Part shown: positions 8,950 through 17,663 of the stretch, piece after piece
How the letters are laid out: each line of letters opens with the position of its first letter
Numbering within the stretch: the stretch's first letter is position 1
Assembly (NCBI RefSeq): GCF_022867795.2
Contig: NZ_CP107006.1
Span: 1,860,001-1,924,000 of the forward strand
DNA from: Chitinophaga horti
GTDB taxonomy: Bacteria > Bacteroidota > Bacteroidia > Chitinophagales > Chitinophagaceae
Direction of reading: 5' to 3'
DNA: 64,000 bases
Notes under the pieces: model-generated
What the model was told of the DNA's origin: nothing
What the model saw: only the letters and a program-made list of their open reading frames with translations
Databases searched by the model: none
Program-made: the position numbers and the translations under genes

Positions 8950-9699
8950 ATGCTTAAAGAAAAACGCTTCGAAGTTATACTGGGCAGCCTGCAGACAAAG
9001 GATATGGTGACTTATGAGGAGATGGCGTCGGAACTGAACGTCTCGAACGATACCGTCCGCCGGGATATTGAGCATTTACATAACAGCGGACTGCTTTCGA
9101 AGGTACGCGGCGGCGCGATACCACGTGCCATGAACCCTTTGAGCTTCCAGGACCGGCAATCGTATCTCCGGAAGGAAAAAGACACCATCGCATTGAAGGC
9201 GCAACAGCTGATCAAATCCGGAATGACCATTTTTATGGATGGTGGCACGACCATGTGCGCAATCGCTTCCCTGTTCCCGCGCGATATCATTTTGACTGTA
9301 GTGACCAACAACTACGCGCTGATCGATATACTGGCCACCTATAAGAATGTATACGTGATCGTGTTGGGTGGCAATTATAACCGCCATCTGCAAATCTTTT
9401 ACGGGACGCAAACCTGTACTGCCGCAGATAACTTCAATGTGGAATTGTACTTCATGGGTACCTGCGGATTAGACGCCAAGTTCGGCGTCTCTACTATTTA
9501 CCAGGAGGACGCTCAGGTGAAACGTGTGATGCTGAGATCGGCCAGGACTGTCGTCGCGCTGGCTAATCGCGACAGTCTCCGTAAGATGTCCACTTATAAA
9601 ATTTGCGATCCCGGCGGGATAGATGTGTTGATCACTGATTTAAACAGCGACCATCACGCCCTGAATGATTACCGGGAATGGGGAATCCAGATTCTCTGA
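8950..9699 (+). CDS. DeoR/GlpR-family transcriptional regulator
   Basis: 249-aa repressor-type regulator of sugar metabolism. The N-terminal helix-turn-helix is TYEEMASELNVSNDTVRRDI (residues 20-39), followed by the typical VRGGAIPR. The C-terminal sugar-phosphate-sensing domain has DGGTTMCAIA and TNNYALIDILA. ATG 8950 is the natural start. It is followed 74 bp later by a HAD phosphatase, and both genes are preceded by the same 26-bp element, which suggests autoregulation and control of the phosphatase. The effector is likely a phosphorylated sugar (family knowledge); its identity is unknown. Confidence 0.9.
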   Translation: MLKEKRFEVILGSLQTKDMVTYEEMASELNVSNDTVRRDIEHLHNSGLLSKVRGGAIPRAMNPLSFQDRQSYLRKEKDTIALKAQQLIKSGMTIFMDGGTTMCAIASLFPRDIILTVVTNNYALIDILATYKNVYVIVLGGNYNRHLQIFYGTQTCTAADNFNVELYFMGTCGLDAKFGVSTIYQEDAQVKRVMLRSARTVVALANRDSLRKMSTYKICDPGGIDVLITDLNSDHHALNDYREWGIQIL

Positions 9700-9705
9700 T
9701 AAGTG

Positions 9706-9740
9706 TTTGCGTAATTTTGCAAATTTGCATATATTTGCAT
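9706..9740 (+). promoter_or_regulatory. promoter and TTGCA-repeat element (copy 2) for HAD gene
   Basis: TTTG (9706-9709), a 20-nt spacer and TATATTTG (9730-9737) form a near-consensus Bacteroidota promoter. Bases 9715-9740 repeat the element at 8886-8911 with 23 of 26 identities and the same 8- and 10-bp spacing of TTGCA units, so a regulator bound here would cover the -7 box. Confidence 0.65.
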
Positions 9741-9773
9741 AGAAGGAAAAGTGACTTAAAAAGACAACAGATC

Positions 9774-10577
9774 ATGATAAAACTTATTGTAACCGACCTT
9801 GACGGTACACTACTAAACGATCAGCACCAGGTACCGGAACGCTTCTGGGAAATTGCAGATCGGCTATTTACCAACGGCGTCAAGTTCGGCATTGCCACCG
9901 GCAGGCCACATTTCAGCATCACCGAAAGCTTTGGGGCCATTATGAATGACATTTATGCGATCTCGGACAACGGCAGCTTCATCGTTCATCAGCAAACCGA
10001 GATCCTTACCAAACCTTTGCCGTCGGACCTTGTAAAACAACTCGTGATCACTGCCCGGCAGGTGCCCGGTGCATGGCCTGTTTTATGCGGAAAGGAACAG
10101 TGGTATATAGAGACATCCGATGAGGCACTTATTGAGCACATCCGCATCTACCATAAACAATACACGATCGTAGACGACCTCACCAAAGTAGACGAAGTGA
10201 TCCTGAAAATGTCTGTTTGCGACCTGGCAGGTGCCGAGCAAAATACCTATCCCTACTTCAAACACTTTGAAAACGAATTACAGGTGGCCACCGGCGGCAG
10301 CATCTGGCTCGACGTGACCCGTCCCGACGCGAACAAAGGTGAGGCGGTAAGGATGTTGCAAAAGCTACACGGAATTACACCTGAAGAAACACTGGTGTTC
10401 GGCGATTTCATGAATGACTACGAAATGATGAAAGCCGCAACGCACAGTTACGCCATGAAGAATGCCTACCCTAAAATTATTGAGGCCGCCAATTTCGTTA
10501 CAGAGAAAGATAACAACGAAGCAGGAGTGCTGGAAGTGATCGAGCGGCTTGTGTTTAAAGAAACGGCAGCTGTCTAA
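9774..10577 (+). CDS. Cof-type HAD-IIB phosphatase
   Basis: 267-aa cytoplasmic HAD hydrolase that likely dephosphorylates a sugar phosphate. Start ATG 9774 (MIKLIVTDLDGTLL) is chosen because the longer frame reads back through the promoter and the end of the DeoR gene. Motif I is DLDGT with Asp8 and Asp10, motif II ATGRPH, and motif IV FGDFMNDYEMM; the C2B cap lies between them. The promoter just upstream overlaps a possible DeoR operator, so phosphatase and regulator probably form one circuit. The substrate is not predictable. Confidence 0.9.
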   Translation: MIKLIVTDLDGTLLNDQHQVPERFWEIADRLFTNGVKFGIATGRPHFSITESFGAIMNDIYAISDNGSFIVHQQTEILTKPLPSDLVKQLVITARQVPGAWPVLCGKEQWYIETSDEALIEHIRIYHKQYTIVDDLTKVDEVILKMSVCDLAGAEQNTYPYFKHFENELQVATGGSIWLDVTRPDANKGEAVRMLQKLHGITPEETLVFGDFMNDYEMMKAATHSYAMKNAYPKIIEAANFVTEKDNNEAGVLEVIERLVFKETAAV

Positions 10578-11041
10578 AACACATCGAGGATCGCCGTGTC
10601 TTTCTTATTAAAAAGAAACCGGTCACCCACTTTTTTGTGTAACAATATCAATGCAAGCGGCGCATGAGGAGAAAGGAAAAATACCGTCTCATCGGCTATG
10701 CGCTGCTTGCCTAATCCTGCCGCAATAAAGAACGAATACTCCGCGCAACGTACGTACGCGCCCGTTTGAACGGCCTCAAATATCACCCCGGTATTTATCT
10801 TCTGCAAATGCTCTAACTCCTTCTGGTTTTCTGCCTGCTGCCTGGCATACATATCCTTCTGCAGGTGCCCCATCGCTCTCCCGGTTTCATACTTATCTCC
10901 CGCAGAACTTTTCCCTTCACTATTCGCCGCCTCCTGCGCATCGTCGATCAAAGCCTTCGTGGCAGCGATCCGCTCCCTGATGATCAACTCTGCCGTAGTC
11001 TTCAATTGCGTCTTAAAACCGATCTTTTCCTGTGGCGTCAT
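10574..11041 (-). CDS. GreA/GreB C-terminal-like domain protein
   Basis: 155-aa cytoplasmic protein from ATG 11041 (MTPQEKIGF); the upstream extension to 11089 looks non-coding. It has an N-terminal helical hairpin with the conserved SSAGDKYETGRAM and a C-terminal beta domain resembling the GreA/GreB FKBP-like fold (FFLSPHAPLALILLHKK, GDRFLF). Homologues in Bacteroidota are often labelled 3-oxoacyl-ACP synthase, which I think is wrong because no ketosynthase motif is present. Function unknown; it might bind RNA polymerase. Its 3' end overlaps the convergent HAD gene by 4 bp. Confidence 0.6.
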   Translation of the reverse strand: MTPQEKIGFKTQLKTTAELIIRERIAATKALIDDAQEAANSEGKSSAGDKYETGRAMGHLQKDMYARQQAENQKELEHLQKINTGVIFEAVQTGAYVRCAEYSFFIAAGLGKQRIADETVFFLSPHAPLALILLHKKVGDRFLFNKKDTAILDVF

Positions 11042-11122
11042 CCGTTCATATAGATTTAAAGCCAAGATCGGTAAAAGTTGGCAAATCACCGCAGGGTAGC
11101 AAGATCACAGAACGGCCATCGC

Positions 11123-14100
11123 TTATCTCAATTTCACATCAAGATAAACAGAATGCCGCCCGTACGTTTCGTAAAACGGCTTGAACTCCACCTCATCGAT
11201 CGTAAACTTCAACTCTTTCGGATCGCCTTTGATCGACTTGCTGATATCGGCAGCGTCGAGGGTGATCTTACGCCATTCTTTCCTGGCTTCGGGTTCCTGG
11301 GCGGCCAGTAATACGGGGCCGTAAAACAGGCTTGCAATGTTCTGTTGGTCCATTACGGGGTCGAGGTGAAACTGGAAAGGCATCTTCAGGTCGATCACAT
11401 CGCCGTCTTTCCAGCTGCGGGTGATGGTGAGATAGGTGCCCGGTTTAGCCGTAAGTTTCTGCTCCTTGCCGTTGATCTTCACAAAGAAGCCTTTCGTCGC
11501 CCATCCCGGTACGCGTACGTTCACATCGAACTTGCCACTGCCTTTGATGGTCAGACGGGTATTATCTTCATTCGGGAAGTTAGTCGTTTGTTCCACGGTT
11601 ACTTTACGTTCGATCCAGTTTAAAGTGGACGGCACGTACAGGTTCACATACAGGGCCTGGTTATTCTTGCTTTTGAAGTAGATGGCGTTCTGCAGTTTGG
11701 TACTGCTTTCTATCGCGGTGCCGTTACAGCAGGTAAAGCCGGTCATATCGGCGTTGCCGAACTGTTTTACGGAACCGGGGCGTAACGGTACGTGGTAGGT
11801 GTTGGCCGGACTATTCTCCGCCACAGAAGCCAGGATATGATTGTACAGCGCGCGTTCATAGTAATCCATCAGCTCGGGCTTCTGGTTAAAAAGAAACAGG
11901 TCGCTGGTGAGTTTAAGCATGTTGTAAGTGGCGCAGGTCTCGTTTTGTCCGCCGGAGGAAAAGCCGTTCTCGTACAGGGTGCCGGGCTGACTGATGAAAC
12001 ATTCTGCATTCGCGGGATTGCGGGCGCCAGCTACGCCGCCGATGCTGTACATGTAATCATTCACGGCCTTGTACCAGAAGTTATCGGCGATCTTGTAATA
12101 CTCCGGGTTGCTGGATGCACGATACATTTCAATGCTGCCAACGATCTGCGGGATGTGTTGATTGGCGTGCAGTCCACGGAAGATGTCGACGTTCTTCGCG
12201 AGTCCGTGTGAATGTTTTGTATCGCCATAAAATACGCGGATGTTATCGAACAGCTGCGCGGTTTTCAGGTATTTCGCATCGCCGGTTACTTCGTACAGGC
12301 GGGCCATCGATTCGTTCATGCCGCCAAATTCGCCGGCAATGTAGGTGTTCCACATTTTAATGAGCGTATCGGTAGGTACCTGGTTGAGGCGGGCATACAC
12401 CCAGTCGCCCATGCCGGTAGCCACTGCCAGCGCTTTCTTATTGCCGCTCACCTGGTACACATCTATCAGGCCGGCCAATATCTTATGCAGCGTGTAATAC
12501 GGTGCCCAGATCTGCGTTTTCTGCCCTCCATATTTAGCACCTTTTTCGAGCATGATGAACTGGTCCGGAGGATAAGCGCTGATGAAGCCTGTGCCCCAGT
12601 TCCAGTAATCGTTGCGGATGCCTTCGTCGCTGAGGTCGGAATCGTATGCCGATTTGCCCGGACCATAAGGCACTTTAGCCGGATCGGATATCCTCTCGCC
12701 GCCCGTTTCTTTCGCATTGCCCGACAGTTTCGACAGATCATAGAGAGTGTTCACCATATAATCCATCTTATCCGCAAATTTCGCCTGCAACGCTTTGTCG
12801 TACCCTGTACCGGCATATGCCTGCGCAATGGCGGTGAGGTAGTGGCCGGTCGCATGGCCTCTTAATTTGGTGTCTTTACTATCCCACACCCCGAGCGGTT
12901 TAGCACCTTCCGGTTGTGGCTGCCCGAACGCATGGCGGAACATGTAGAGGAAGGAGTTAGGATCTGTTTTCGCTAAGGTGTTGATGAACTTGTCGCGGTT
13001 CTCTACAAACTTGGTTTCGTGACCATGCGCGTCCATTTTGAGCGATACCTGGTTTAGCGGGAACATGTCAAGTTTGGATACCGGCGCTGTTGGCTTGCCG
13101 GCGGCCTTTACGGTTACAATCGCTTTCGGTTGAAAATTTGTACCCGCTACGCGGCCCGTAATCGTATACTGGCCTGGTTCCAGCACGGCGCTGTTATCTG
13201 TCGCTGCGGGCCAAATCACGCGTACTTCCGGGCCTTTCAAACCATTTTTATACGTGCCGGCGATATGGCCGGGCAGCCTGGGCAGGTTGCCAGCTTCTGT
13301 TTCTACCTTGATGTCTGATACGCTGGCGAGATAAGTATTGTATAACTGCGCCTCCGTGGGAGCGAAGTGCTGCAGATCATCTTCTTTTTTACCGGTGGTA
13401 TTCACCGAGCCTTCGTTGACACCACGATTAGCTCCGGCGTAAATGCCGGCTACCTGTCTTCTCGTTAGCGGTACGCGGTAAATGCGGAAGTCACGCACCA
13501 GGGCATCCAGGCCAGGATCGGAAGCTGATAGGGACTTGCCAATATACAGCTGCGACTTGCCCGGTTGTTCGCCGAATACGGCAGACAATTCCGCCGGAAT
13601 ATCTTTCGCTTCGCCGGCCTGTTTGCTATCTACATAAGTGGTAATCGTTTTGGAAGGAATATCGATCACCACGACCAGGTGTACCCATTTGTTCGCTTCG
13701 ATGGCCGCAGATACAGCGCCTTTTTTGCCTTTCTCCGCGATGATCGCGGCCTGGTAGCCTTCCTGGCCGCCTGCACCTACAGGCGCCGCAAAAAAGTGTT
13801 TGGACGCGTCCTGCCCGAAGTCGAAGAAATGTTGTCCCGGCTGTTTGGAACGCAGGAACACCCATCCGGATATAGAAAGCGATTCCAGGTCGGTCAACGC
13901 ATCTCCCGGAAGGGAAAGATAACTGTTGTTAGCAAGCGATAACACTTTGCCGAAGCGCGCGTCGTTCACGAACTTCACGTCTCCCTGTGGCTTTGCATGC
14001 AGGTTGTTCCTCGACCAGTCCTTCGCATCCCCGTTGAACACGTAGCGTGCAATCATCCCCGTTTCTCCGATCCCGTCCAGTATCTGATCTCCGCTCTGCG

Positions 14101-14170
14101 CGCGGGCTGTAGTGGCGGTAAGAACGGCAATAAGGAGCAGGATGCGTGGGAATACATGGTACATTTTCAT
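11123..14170 (-). CDS. GH127-type (DUF1680) beta-L-arabinofuranosidase-like glycosidase
   Basis: 1015-aa secreted enzyme acting on plant-type arabinosides. Order: signal peptide (LTATTARAQ), LamG/concanavalin-like domain (about 35-250), a linker and a small Ig-like domain (about 270-360), an alpha/alpha barrel (about 385-800: LRGHATGHYL, EFGGMNESMARLY), and a beta-sandwich (VRVPGWATKG, YGPVLLAAQ). The Cys3-Glu zinc signature of GH127 is present: NETCATYN supplies Glu and Cys, and GFTCCNGTA the Cys pair. Monocistronic. A 16-bp LacI-like palindrome lies 20 bp before the ATG. Exact CAZy family (127 or a close relative) and linkage remain uncertain. Confidence 0.85.
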   Translation of the reverse strand: MKMYHVFPRILLLIAVLTATTARAQSGDQILDGIGETGMIARYVFNGDAKDWSRNNLHAKPQGDVKFVNDARFGKVLSLANNSYLSLPGDALTDLESLSISGWVFLRSKQPGQHFFDFGQDASKHFFAAPVGAGGQEGYQAAIIAEKGKKGAVSAAIEANKWVHLVVVIDIPSKTITTYVDSKQAGEAKDIPAELSAVFGEQPGKSQLYIGKSLSASDPGLDALVRDFRIYRVPLTRRQVAGIYAGANRGVNEGSVNTTGKKEDDLQHFAPTEAQLYNTYLASVSDIKVETEAGNLPRLPGHIAGTYKNGLKGPEVRVIWPAATDNSAVLEPGQYTITGRVAGTNFQPKAIVTVKAAGKPTAPVSKLDMFPLNQVSLKMDAHGHETKFVENRDKFINTLAKTDPNSFLYMFRHAFGQPQPEGAKPLGVWDSKDTKLRGHATGHYLTAIAQAYAGTGYDKALQAKFADKMDYMVNTLYDLSKLSGNAKETGGERISDPAKVPYGPGKSAYDSDLSDEGIRNDYWNWGTGFISAYPPDQFIMLEKGAKYGGQKTQIWAPYYTLHKILAGLIDVYQVSGNKKALAVATGMGDWVYARLNQVPTDTLIKMWNTYIAGEFGGMNESMARLYEVTGDAKYLKTAQLFDNIRVFYGDTKHSHGLAKNVDIFRGLHANQHIPQIVGSIEMYRASSNPEYYKIADNFWYKAVNDYMYSIGGVAGARNPANAECFISQPGTLYENGFSSGGQNETCATYNMLKLTSDLFLFNQKPELMDYYERALYNHILASVAENSPANTYHVPLRPGSVKQFGNADMTGFTCCNGTAIESSTKLQNAIYFKSKNNQALYVNLYVPSTLNWIERKVTVEQTTNFPNEDNTRLTIKGSGKFDVNVRVPGWATKGFFVKINGKEQKLTAKPGTYLTITRSWKDGDVIDLKMPFQFHLDPVMDQQNIASLFYGPVLLAAQEPEARKEWRKITLDAADISKSIKGDPKELKFTIDEVEFKPFYETYGRHSVYLDVKLR

Positions 14171-14189
14171 GGTTGAATACTAGTTGTAT

Positions 14190-14205
14190 GTTTCAACGTT
14201 GAAAC
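14190..14205. promoter_or_regulatory. perfect 16-bp palindrome upstream of the GH127-type gene
   Basis: GTTTCAACGTTGAAAC is a perfect palindrome centred on AACGTT, as in LacI/PurR-family operators. It ends 19 bp before the start codon at 14170, where a bound repressor would block transcription. No LacI-family gene is present in the window. Confidence 0.6.
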
Positions 14206-14287
14206 TAGGAAGAATCCGGGTGTGTGGATAAGTGGATTTTAGCTAATCCTCGGATGATATTGACAAGAATGGGGGAGCATAAAAAAA

Positions 14288-14309
14288 GCCCGCTCTGTGT
14301 GGAGCGGGC
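14288..14309 (-). terminator. terminator of the sugar dehydrogenase gene
   Basis: An 8-bp GC-rich stem (GCCCGCTC / GAGCGGGC) with a 6-nt loop, followed on the minus strand by seven T. It lies 8 bp after the stop at 14317. Confidence 0.9.
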
Positions 14310-14316
14310 CGTTTAT

Positions 14317-15519
14317 TTACTTTTTGCCGATGCGATATAGCTTACCAAAGTCGGTGACAGCATACAATGCGCCATCCGATCCTTCAGTGATATCGCGGAA
14401 GCGTTGTTTTTCTGACACGAGTAACCGCTCTTCGCCAACAACCTTATTATTCTCGATCACTAAGCGGCATATGTGCATGCCGCTGAGCGAAGAAACGAAC
14501 AGGTTGTTCTTCCATTCTGCGATCTGGCGGCCGTCGTAGAACGTCATACCGCTCGGAGAAATTACCGGGTCCCAGTAGTACACGGGTTGTTCCATTCCTT
14601 CTTTCTGTTGGATAGCGCCGCCAATTTTACCGCCGGAGTATTCGATACCGTAAGTGATCGTAGGCCAGCCATAGTTTTTACCTGGTACGATGCGGTTGAT
14701 CTCATCGCCACCTCTTGGTCCGAACTCGGAATCCCACAACTCACCGGTAACCGGGTGGAAGGCGATGCCCTGTACGTTACGATGCCCGTAAGTATAGATT
14801 TCCGGTCTTGCACCCGCTTTACCTGCAAAAGGATTATTGGCGGCGGGTTTACCATCAGTAGTGATGCGAATGATCTTGCCCAGGCCGGAGTTGAGGTCCT
14901 GCGCCTGCGGGCGTGTTTTCATATCGGAACGTTCGCCTGTGCTGAGGTACAGGTTGCCGTCCTTGCCGATGAGTACGCGGCCACCGAAGTGGAGGTCGCC
15001 ATTATGAAAAGGTTTCGCCTGGTAAATCACCGTTACGCCTTCGAGACGTTTGCCATCGGCAGAGAGTTTGCCTTTTGCTACGGAGGTTACGTTCTCTTCG
15101 CCCACCGGTTCAGAAAAAGCCCAGTACACCATTCTTGTTTTTGCGAAAGCCGGATCGATGCAGATGCCGAGCAAGCCGCCCTGGCCGTCATCATCCACCT
15201 TCGGTACGCCCGCAACTGGTTCGCTGATATCGCCATTGGCAGATACAATGCGGATATTACCTGCCTTCTCTGTTACGAGGAAGCGGCCGTCCGGCAGCGC
15301 AGCAATACCCCAGGGGCGCTCCAATGAAGTAGTAAGCACCTTGGTATCATACGCGCTTTTGGTGGCCACGGCAGCGATGCGCGTTTGGCCTTTGAAAGCA
15401 GGCGTATACGCGGAGTTTGGCTTTTTAGTTTCGACAGAGGGGGCCTGTTGCGCATGGAGGCATGCGGAGGGAATCATAAACATGAAGCTACCCAGAATAG
15501 TCACAATTCCTTTGCTCAT
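14317..15519 (-). CDS. PQQ-dependent sugar dehydrogenase (GSDH/YliI family)
   Basis: 400-aa periplasmic beta-propeller dehydrogenase that oxidises aldose sugars using PQQ. Signal peptide at residues 1-25 (SACLHAQQ). Family motifs: PDGRFLVTEKAGNIRI, GQGGLLGICIDP, HFGGRVLIGKDGNLYLSTGE, YGHRNVQGIAFHP and EFGPRGGDEINR. The length is usual for the soluble aldose dehydrogenase type. No PQQ synthesis genes are nearby, so the cofactor may come from elsewhere. Single gene with its own terminator. Confidence 0.88.
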   Translation of the reverse strand: MSKGIVTILGSFMFMIPSACLHAQQAPSVETKKPNSAYTPAFKGQTRIAAVATKSAYDTKVLTTSLERPWGIAALPDGRFLVTEKAGNIRIVSANGDISEPVAGVPKVDDDGQGGLLGICIDPAFAKTRMVYWAFSEPVGEENVTSVAKGKLSADGKRLEGVTVIYQAKPFHNGDLHFGGRVLIGKDGNLYLSTGERSDMKTRPQAQDLNSGLGKIIRITTDGKPAANNPFAGKAGARPEIYTYGHRNVQGIAFHPVTGELWDSEFGPRGGDEINRIVPGKNYGWPTITYGIEYSGGKIGGAIQQKEGMEQPVYYWDPVISPSGMTFYDGRQIAEWKNNLFVSSLSGMHICRLVIENNKVVGEERLLVSEKQRFRDITEGSDGALYAVTDFGKLYRIGKK

Positions 15520-15646
15520 TGATTAATCCGTTTGAAAAATGAAGAAATGCTTTACCGGCATAGCCGGCGTTGTAACGCACAAATTACTATTTTTAGCGGC
15601 ATAACCGTCTTTTGCGGTATGGGTGCGCGTTAAATTATATGAACGG

Positions 15647-16651
15647 CTACTGGTGAGCCTTTTCGTAATGTGCCCCGAGCATATCCTCCCCGAAGTCATT
15701 TTTCAGGTCGCGAAAACTGGTATGTACGTGATTACCATTGTTCTGCGTATTATCATACTCGATAAGAAACGTAGGCCCCTGGATGCGGTAATAATGCCCG
15801 CTGCCCCAGGTTTTACCGCCAGCCCAGGCAAAATGCAACTGCTCCCAGCCTGCATCGCCTATCTCTTTCCAAAGTATATCCGCCATCAGTTTCGTATAGC
15901 GGTCGATATACGCGGCGAGTAACCGTTTCAATTGCGCTTGCTGCGCGGGTTGCAATTGCCTGTAACTGAGTCCGGGAGGATCCTGCAGCCAGGCCTTCCT
16001 TTTATTGCCCGTGATGATGTCTGCCGGGGCTTTGTCTGCAACAACCGCCGTGGCTAGTTGTTTTTCATCCAGACCTTCAAGCAAGTCGAAGGCCAGCTGG
16101 CTTTCCTGCTTTAATATTTGTTGTCCTTTTTTAGGTCCGTCCGGCACAATCGCCGGGTTGGCACCCATGAACGCAGGCGTTACCGCGAACGTATTTTCTC
16201 CTGCGGATGTGAAGTTCAGTGCCAGATGATGCCCTTCCATCCGCCATCCCCAGGGCTTCGGGCCTTTAAGGTCGCCAAAGATGGAAAAGTAATATTTACC
16301 CGGATCGCGGTAGGTATCGTTATCGCCACGGCCTTCCAGTGCGCGGAGAATGATTTCCTGTTCAACGATAGTAGTCGCTTTTTTGTAGCCGGTGCTGCTC
16401 ATGCAGGCTTTCAGCAGCTGGTACGCTTTCGCGCGTTGATTGTCTGTCATCGCTTTTAACGGCAGGCCTTTTCGCTCGCGCGGCACAAAGTGCCAGTTAA
16501 AACGTTCAGCATTGTCGAACGGGAAGATGGTGGCTGCGCGTTGGGCGGAATCGAGCGTATTGAGGAACGCGGTGGCGAGTCGTTTAATAGATTGACTGGT
16601 TGCTCGAAAGGTTAGGGAGGTGAGGAGAATCAGTAAGATGTATTTTTTCAT
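15647..16651 (-). CDS. DUF3500 domain protein
   Basis: 334-aa secreted protein (signal peptide ends RATSQS) covering a whole DUF3500 domain. Recognisable segments are RFNWHFVPRERKGL, WGWRMEGHHLALNFT and the C-terminal WAGGKTWGSGHYYRIQGP followed by IEYDNTQNNGNHVH. The function of the family is not established. Monocistronic, ATG start at 16651, no linked genes that hint at a role. Confidence 0.85.
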   Translation of the reverse strand: MKKYILLILLTSLTFRATSQSIKRLATAFLNTLDSAQRAATIFPFDNAERFNWHFVPRERKGLPLKAMTDNQRAKAYQLLKACMSSTGYKKATTIVEQEIILRALEGRGDNDTYRDPGKYYFSIFGDLKGPKPWGWRMEGHHLALNFTSAGENTFAVTPAFMGANPAIVPDGPKKGQQILKQESQLAFDLLEGLDEKQLATAVVADKAPADIITGNKRKAWLQDPPGLSYRQLQPAQQAQLKRLLAAYIDRYTKLMADILWKEIGDAGWEQLHFAWAGGKTWGSGHYYRIQGPTFLIEYDNTQNNGNHVHTSFRDLKNDFGEDMLGAHYEKAHQ

Positions 16652-16895
16652 GTGTCGTGGTGTGGAATAGCGTGAAAGTACAAAACCGGTGTTTAGTTCT
16701 CATGAATATATGTCGGGCGGTTTTTTCCTGTGATAAAAATAAAATCAACATTATCAATTAATAAGACTACCTTTAGAAGGACATCATTTGAGCCTTCAGC
16801 ACATCATTACTGGAAATATTCCTTCCCCATTCGTTTACTTCCTTTTCTTTTTTGCTTTTTACTCAGATCATTCTTCATTTTTTTATATCATTTTT

Positions 16896-17174
16896 ATGAA
16901 CATTTATGTAGCCAATCTTACCAGGCTTGTTAATTCTCAAGACCTTACAAAACATTTTTCCGATTACGGCGAAGTTTCTTCCGCTAAAGTCATCAACGAC
17001 AAATTCACCGGCGAAAGCAGGGGTTTTGCGTTCCTGGAAATGCCGGATGATAATGCCGGCCGTAAAGCCATCAGCGAACTTAACGGCAGCGTGATCGACG
17101 GTCGCAATATCGTTGTGAACGAGGCTAAGCCGCAGCGCGAACGTGAGCGTTCCGACTACGGCCGCAGGTGGTAG
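16896..17174 (+). CDS. RRM-type RNA-binding protein
   Basis: 92-aa single-domain RNA-binding protein from ATG 16896. RNP2 is IYVANL (residues 3-8) and RNP1 is RGFAFLEM after GES. A short basic tail (RERERSDYGRRW) follows. Such proteins are common in Bacteroidota and cyanobacteria and are often cold- or stress-induced (family knowledge). The frame is open back to 16788 but that stretch is low-complexity Phe/Tyr-rich and is more likely the transcribed leader. The 240-bp upstream region is strikingly AT- and pyrimidine-rich. Confidence 0.9.
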   Translation: MNIYVANLTRLVNSQDLTKHFSDYGEVSSAKVINDKFTGESRGFAFLEMPDDNAGRKAISELNGSVIDGRNIVVNEAKPQRERERSDYGRRW

Positions 17175-17196
17175 TTTCTTCACTAAAACGTAAACC

Positions 17197-17472
17197 ATGC
17201 AAATACAGGAACTTTACAAGTTATTGTACAGCCGCATCTTTTACAACCTGGCTGATGCCAGCCGCATAAGGTTTAATAACCAGGTGGTTTTTATCGACCG
17301 ACGCGCGGGCGTACCGTTTTCTTTAAAAAACGAAGAGGATGTTGTGTATCTCGAAATGCCGCTGTATAATAAAGAACCGTCATTGTTGCGGGTAGTAACC
17401 GATCATCCGGACGGCAGCCCGCTGCATCTGTATGAGAAAGAGAGTAACGTGGAACTACTTGTACTTGACTAA
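17197..17472 (+). CDS. conserved-looking small hypothetical protein
   Basis: 91-aa soluble protein that I do not recognise. It starts 22 bp after the RRM gene, and a strong terminator follows, so the two are probably co-transcribed. It mixes helix-prone (IQELYKLLYSRIFYNLAD) and strand-prone (DVVYLEMPLYN, SNVELLVLD) stretches; no signal peptide or cysteine cluster. Confidence 0.65.
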   Translation: MQIQELYKLLYSRIFYNLADASRIRFNNQVVFIDRRAGVPFSLKNEEDVVYLEMPLYNKEPSLLRVVTDHPDGSPLHLYEKESNVELLVLD

Positions 17473-17482
17473 TTAAAATACC

Positions 17483-17516
17483 ATGGCCCCTGAACAATTG
17501 TTGCAGGGGCCATTTT
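17483..17516 (+). terminator. terminator after RRM operon
   Basis: Stem ATGGCCCCTG / CAGGGGCCAT with an 11-nt loop followed by TTTTC, 11 bp after the stop at 17472. Confidence 0.85.
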
Positions 17517-17663
17517 CTTATTGATAGAGCCTGTATCCGGTTATCACAGCAAATAATTTAAAATTGTTTGCAAGGGGACCGATTAATTTTGGGGATCGCC
17601 GGCTCCGCTTTACAAACACATCCGATAAACTTCACCATGGAATTGCTTAATCTTGCACTTACC

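Noticed and set aside
12212..12865. 217-codon plus-strand frame opposite the GH127-type gene
   Set aside because: It lies within the conserved catalytic part of the antisense gene and has no start context or domain.
14473..15327. Long open frame on the plus strand opposite the sugar dehydrogenase gene
   Set aside because: Shadow frame: the minus strand has a family-wide match with signal peptide and terminator, while this translation has no recognisable domain.
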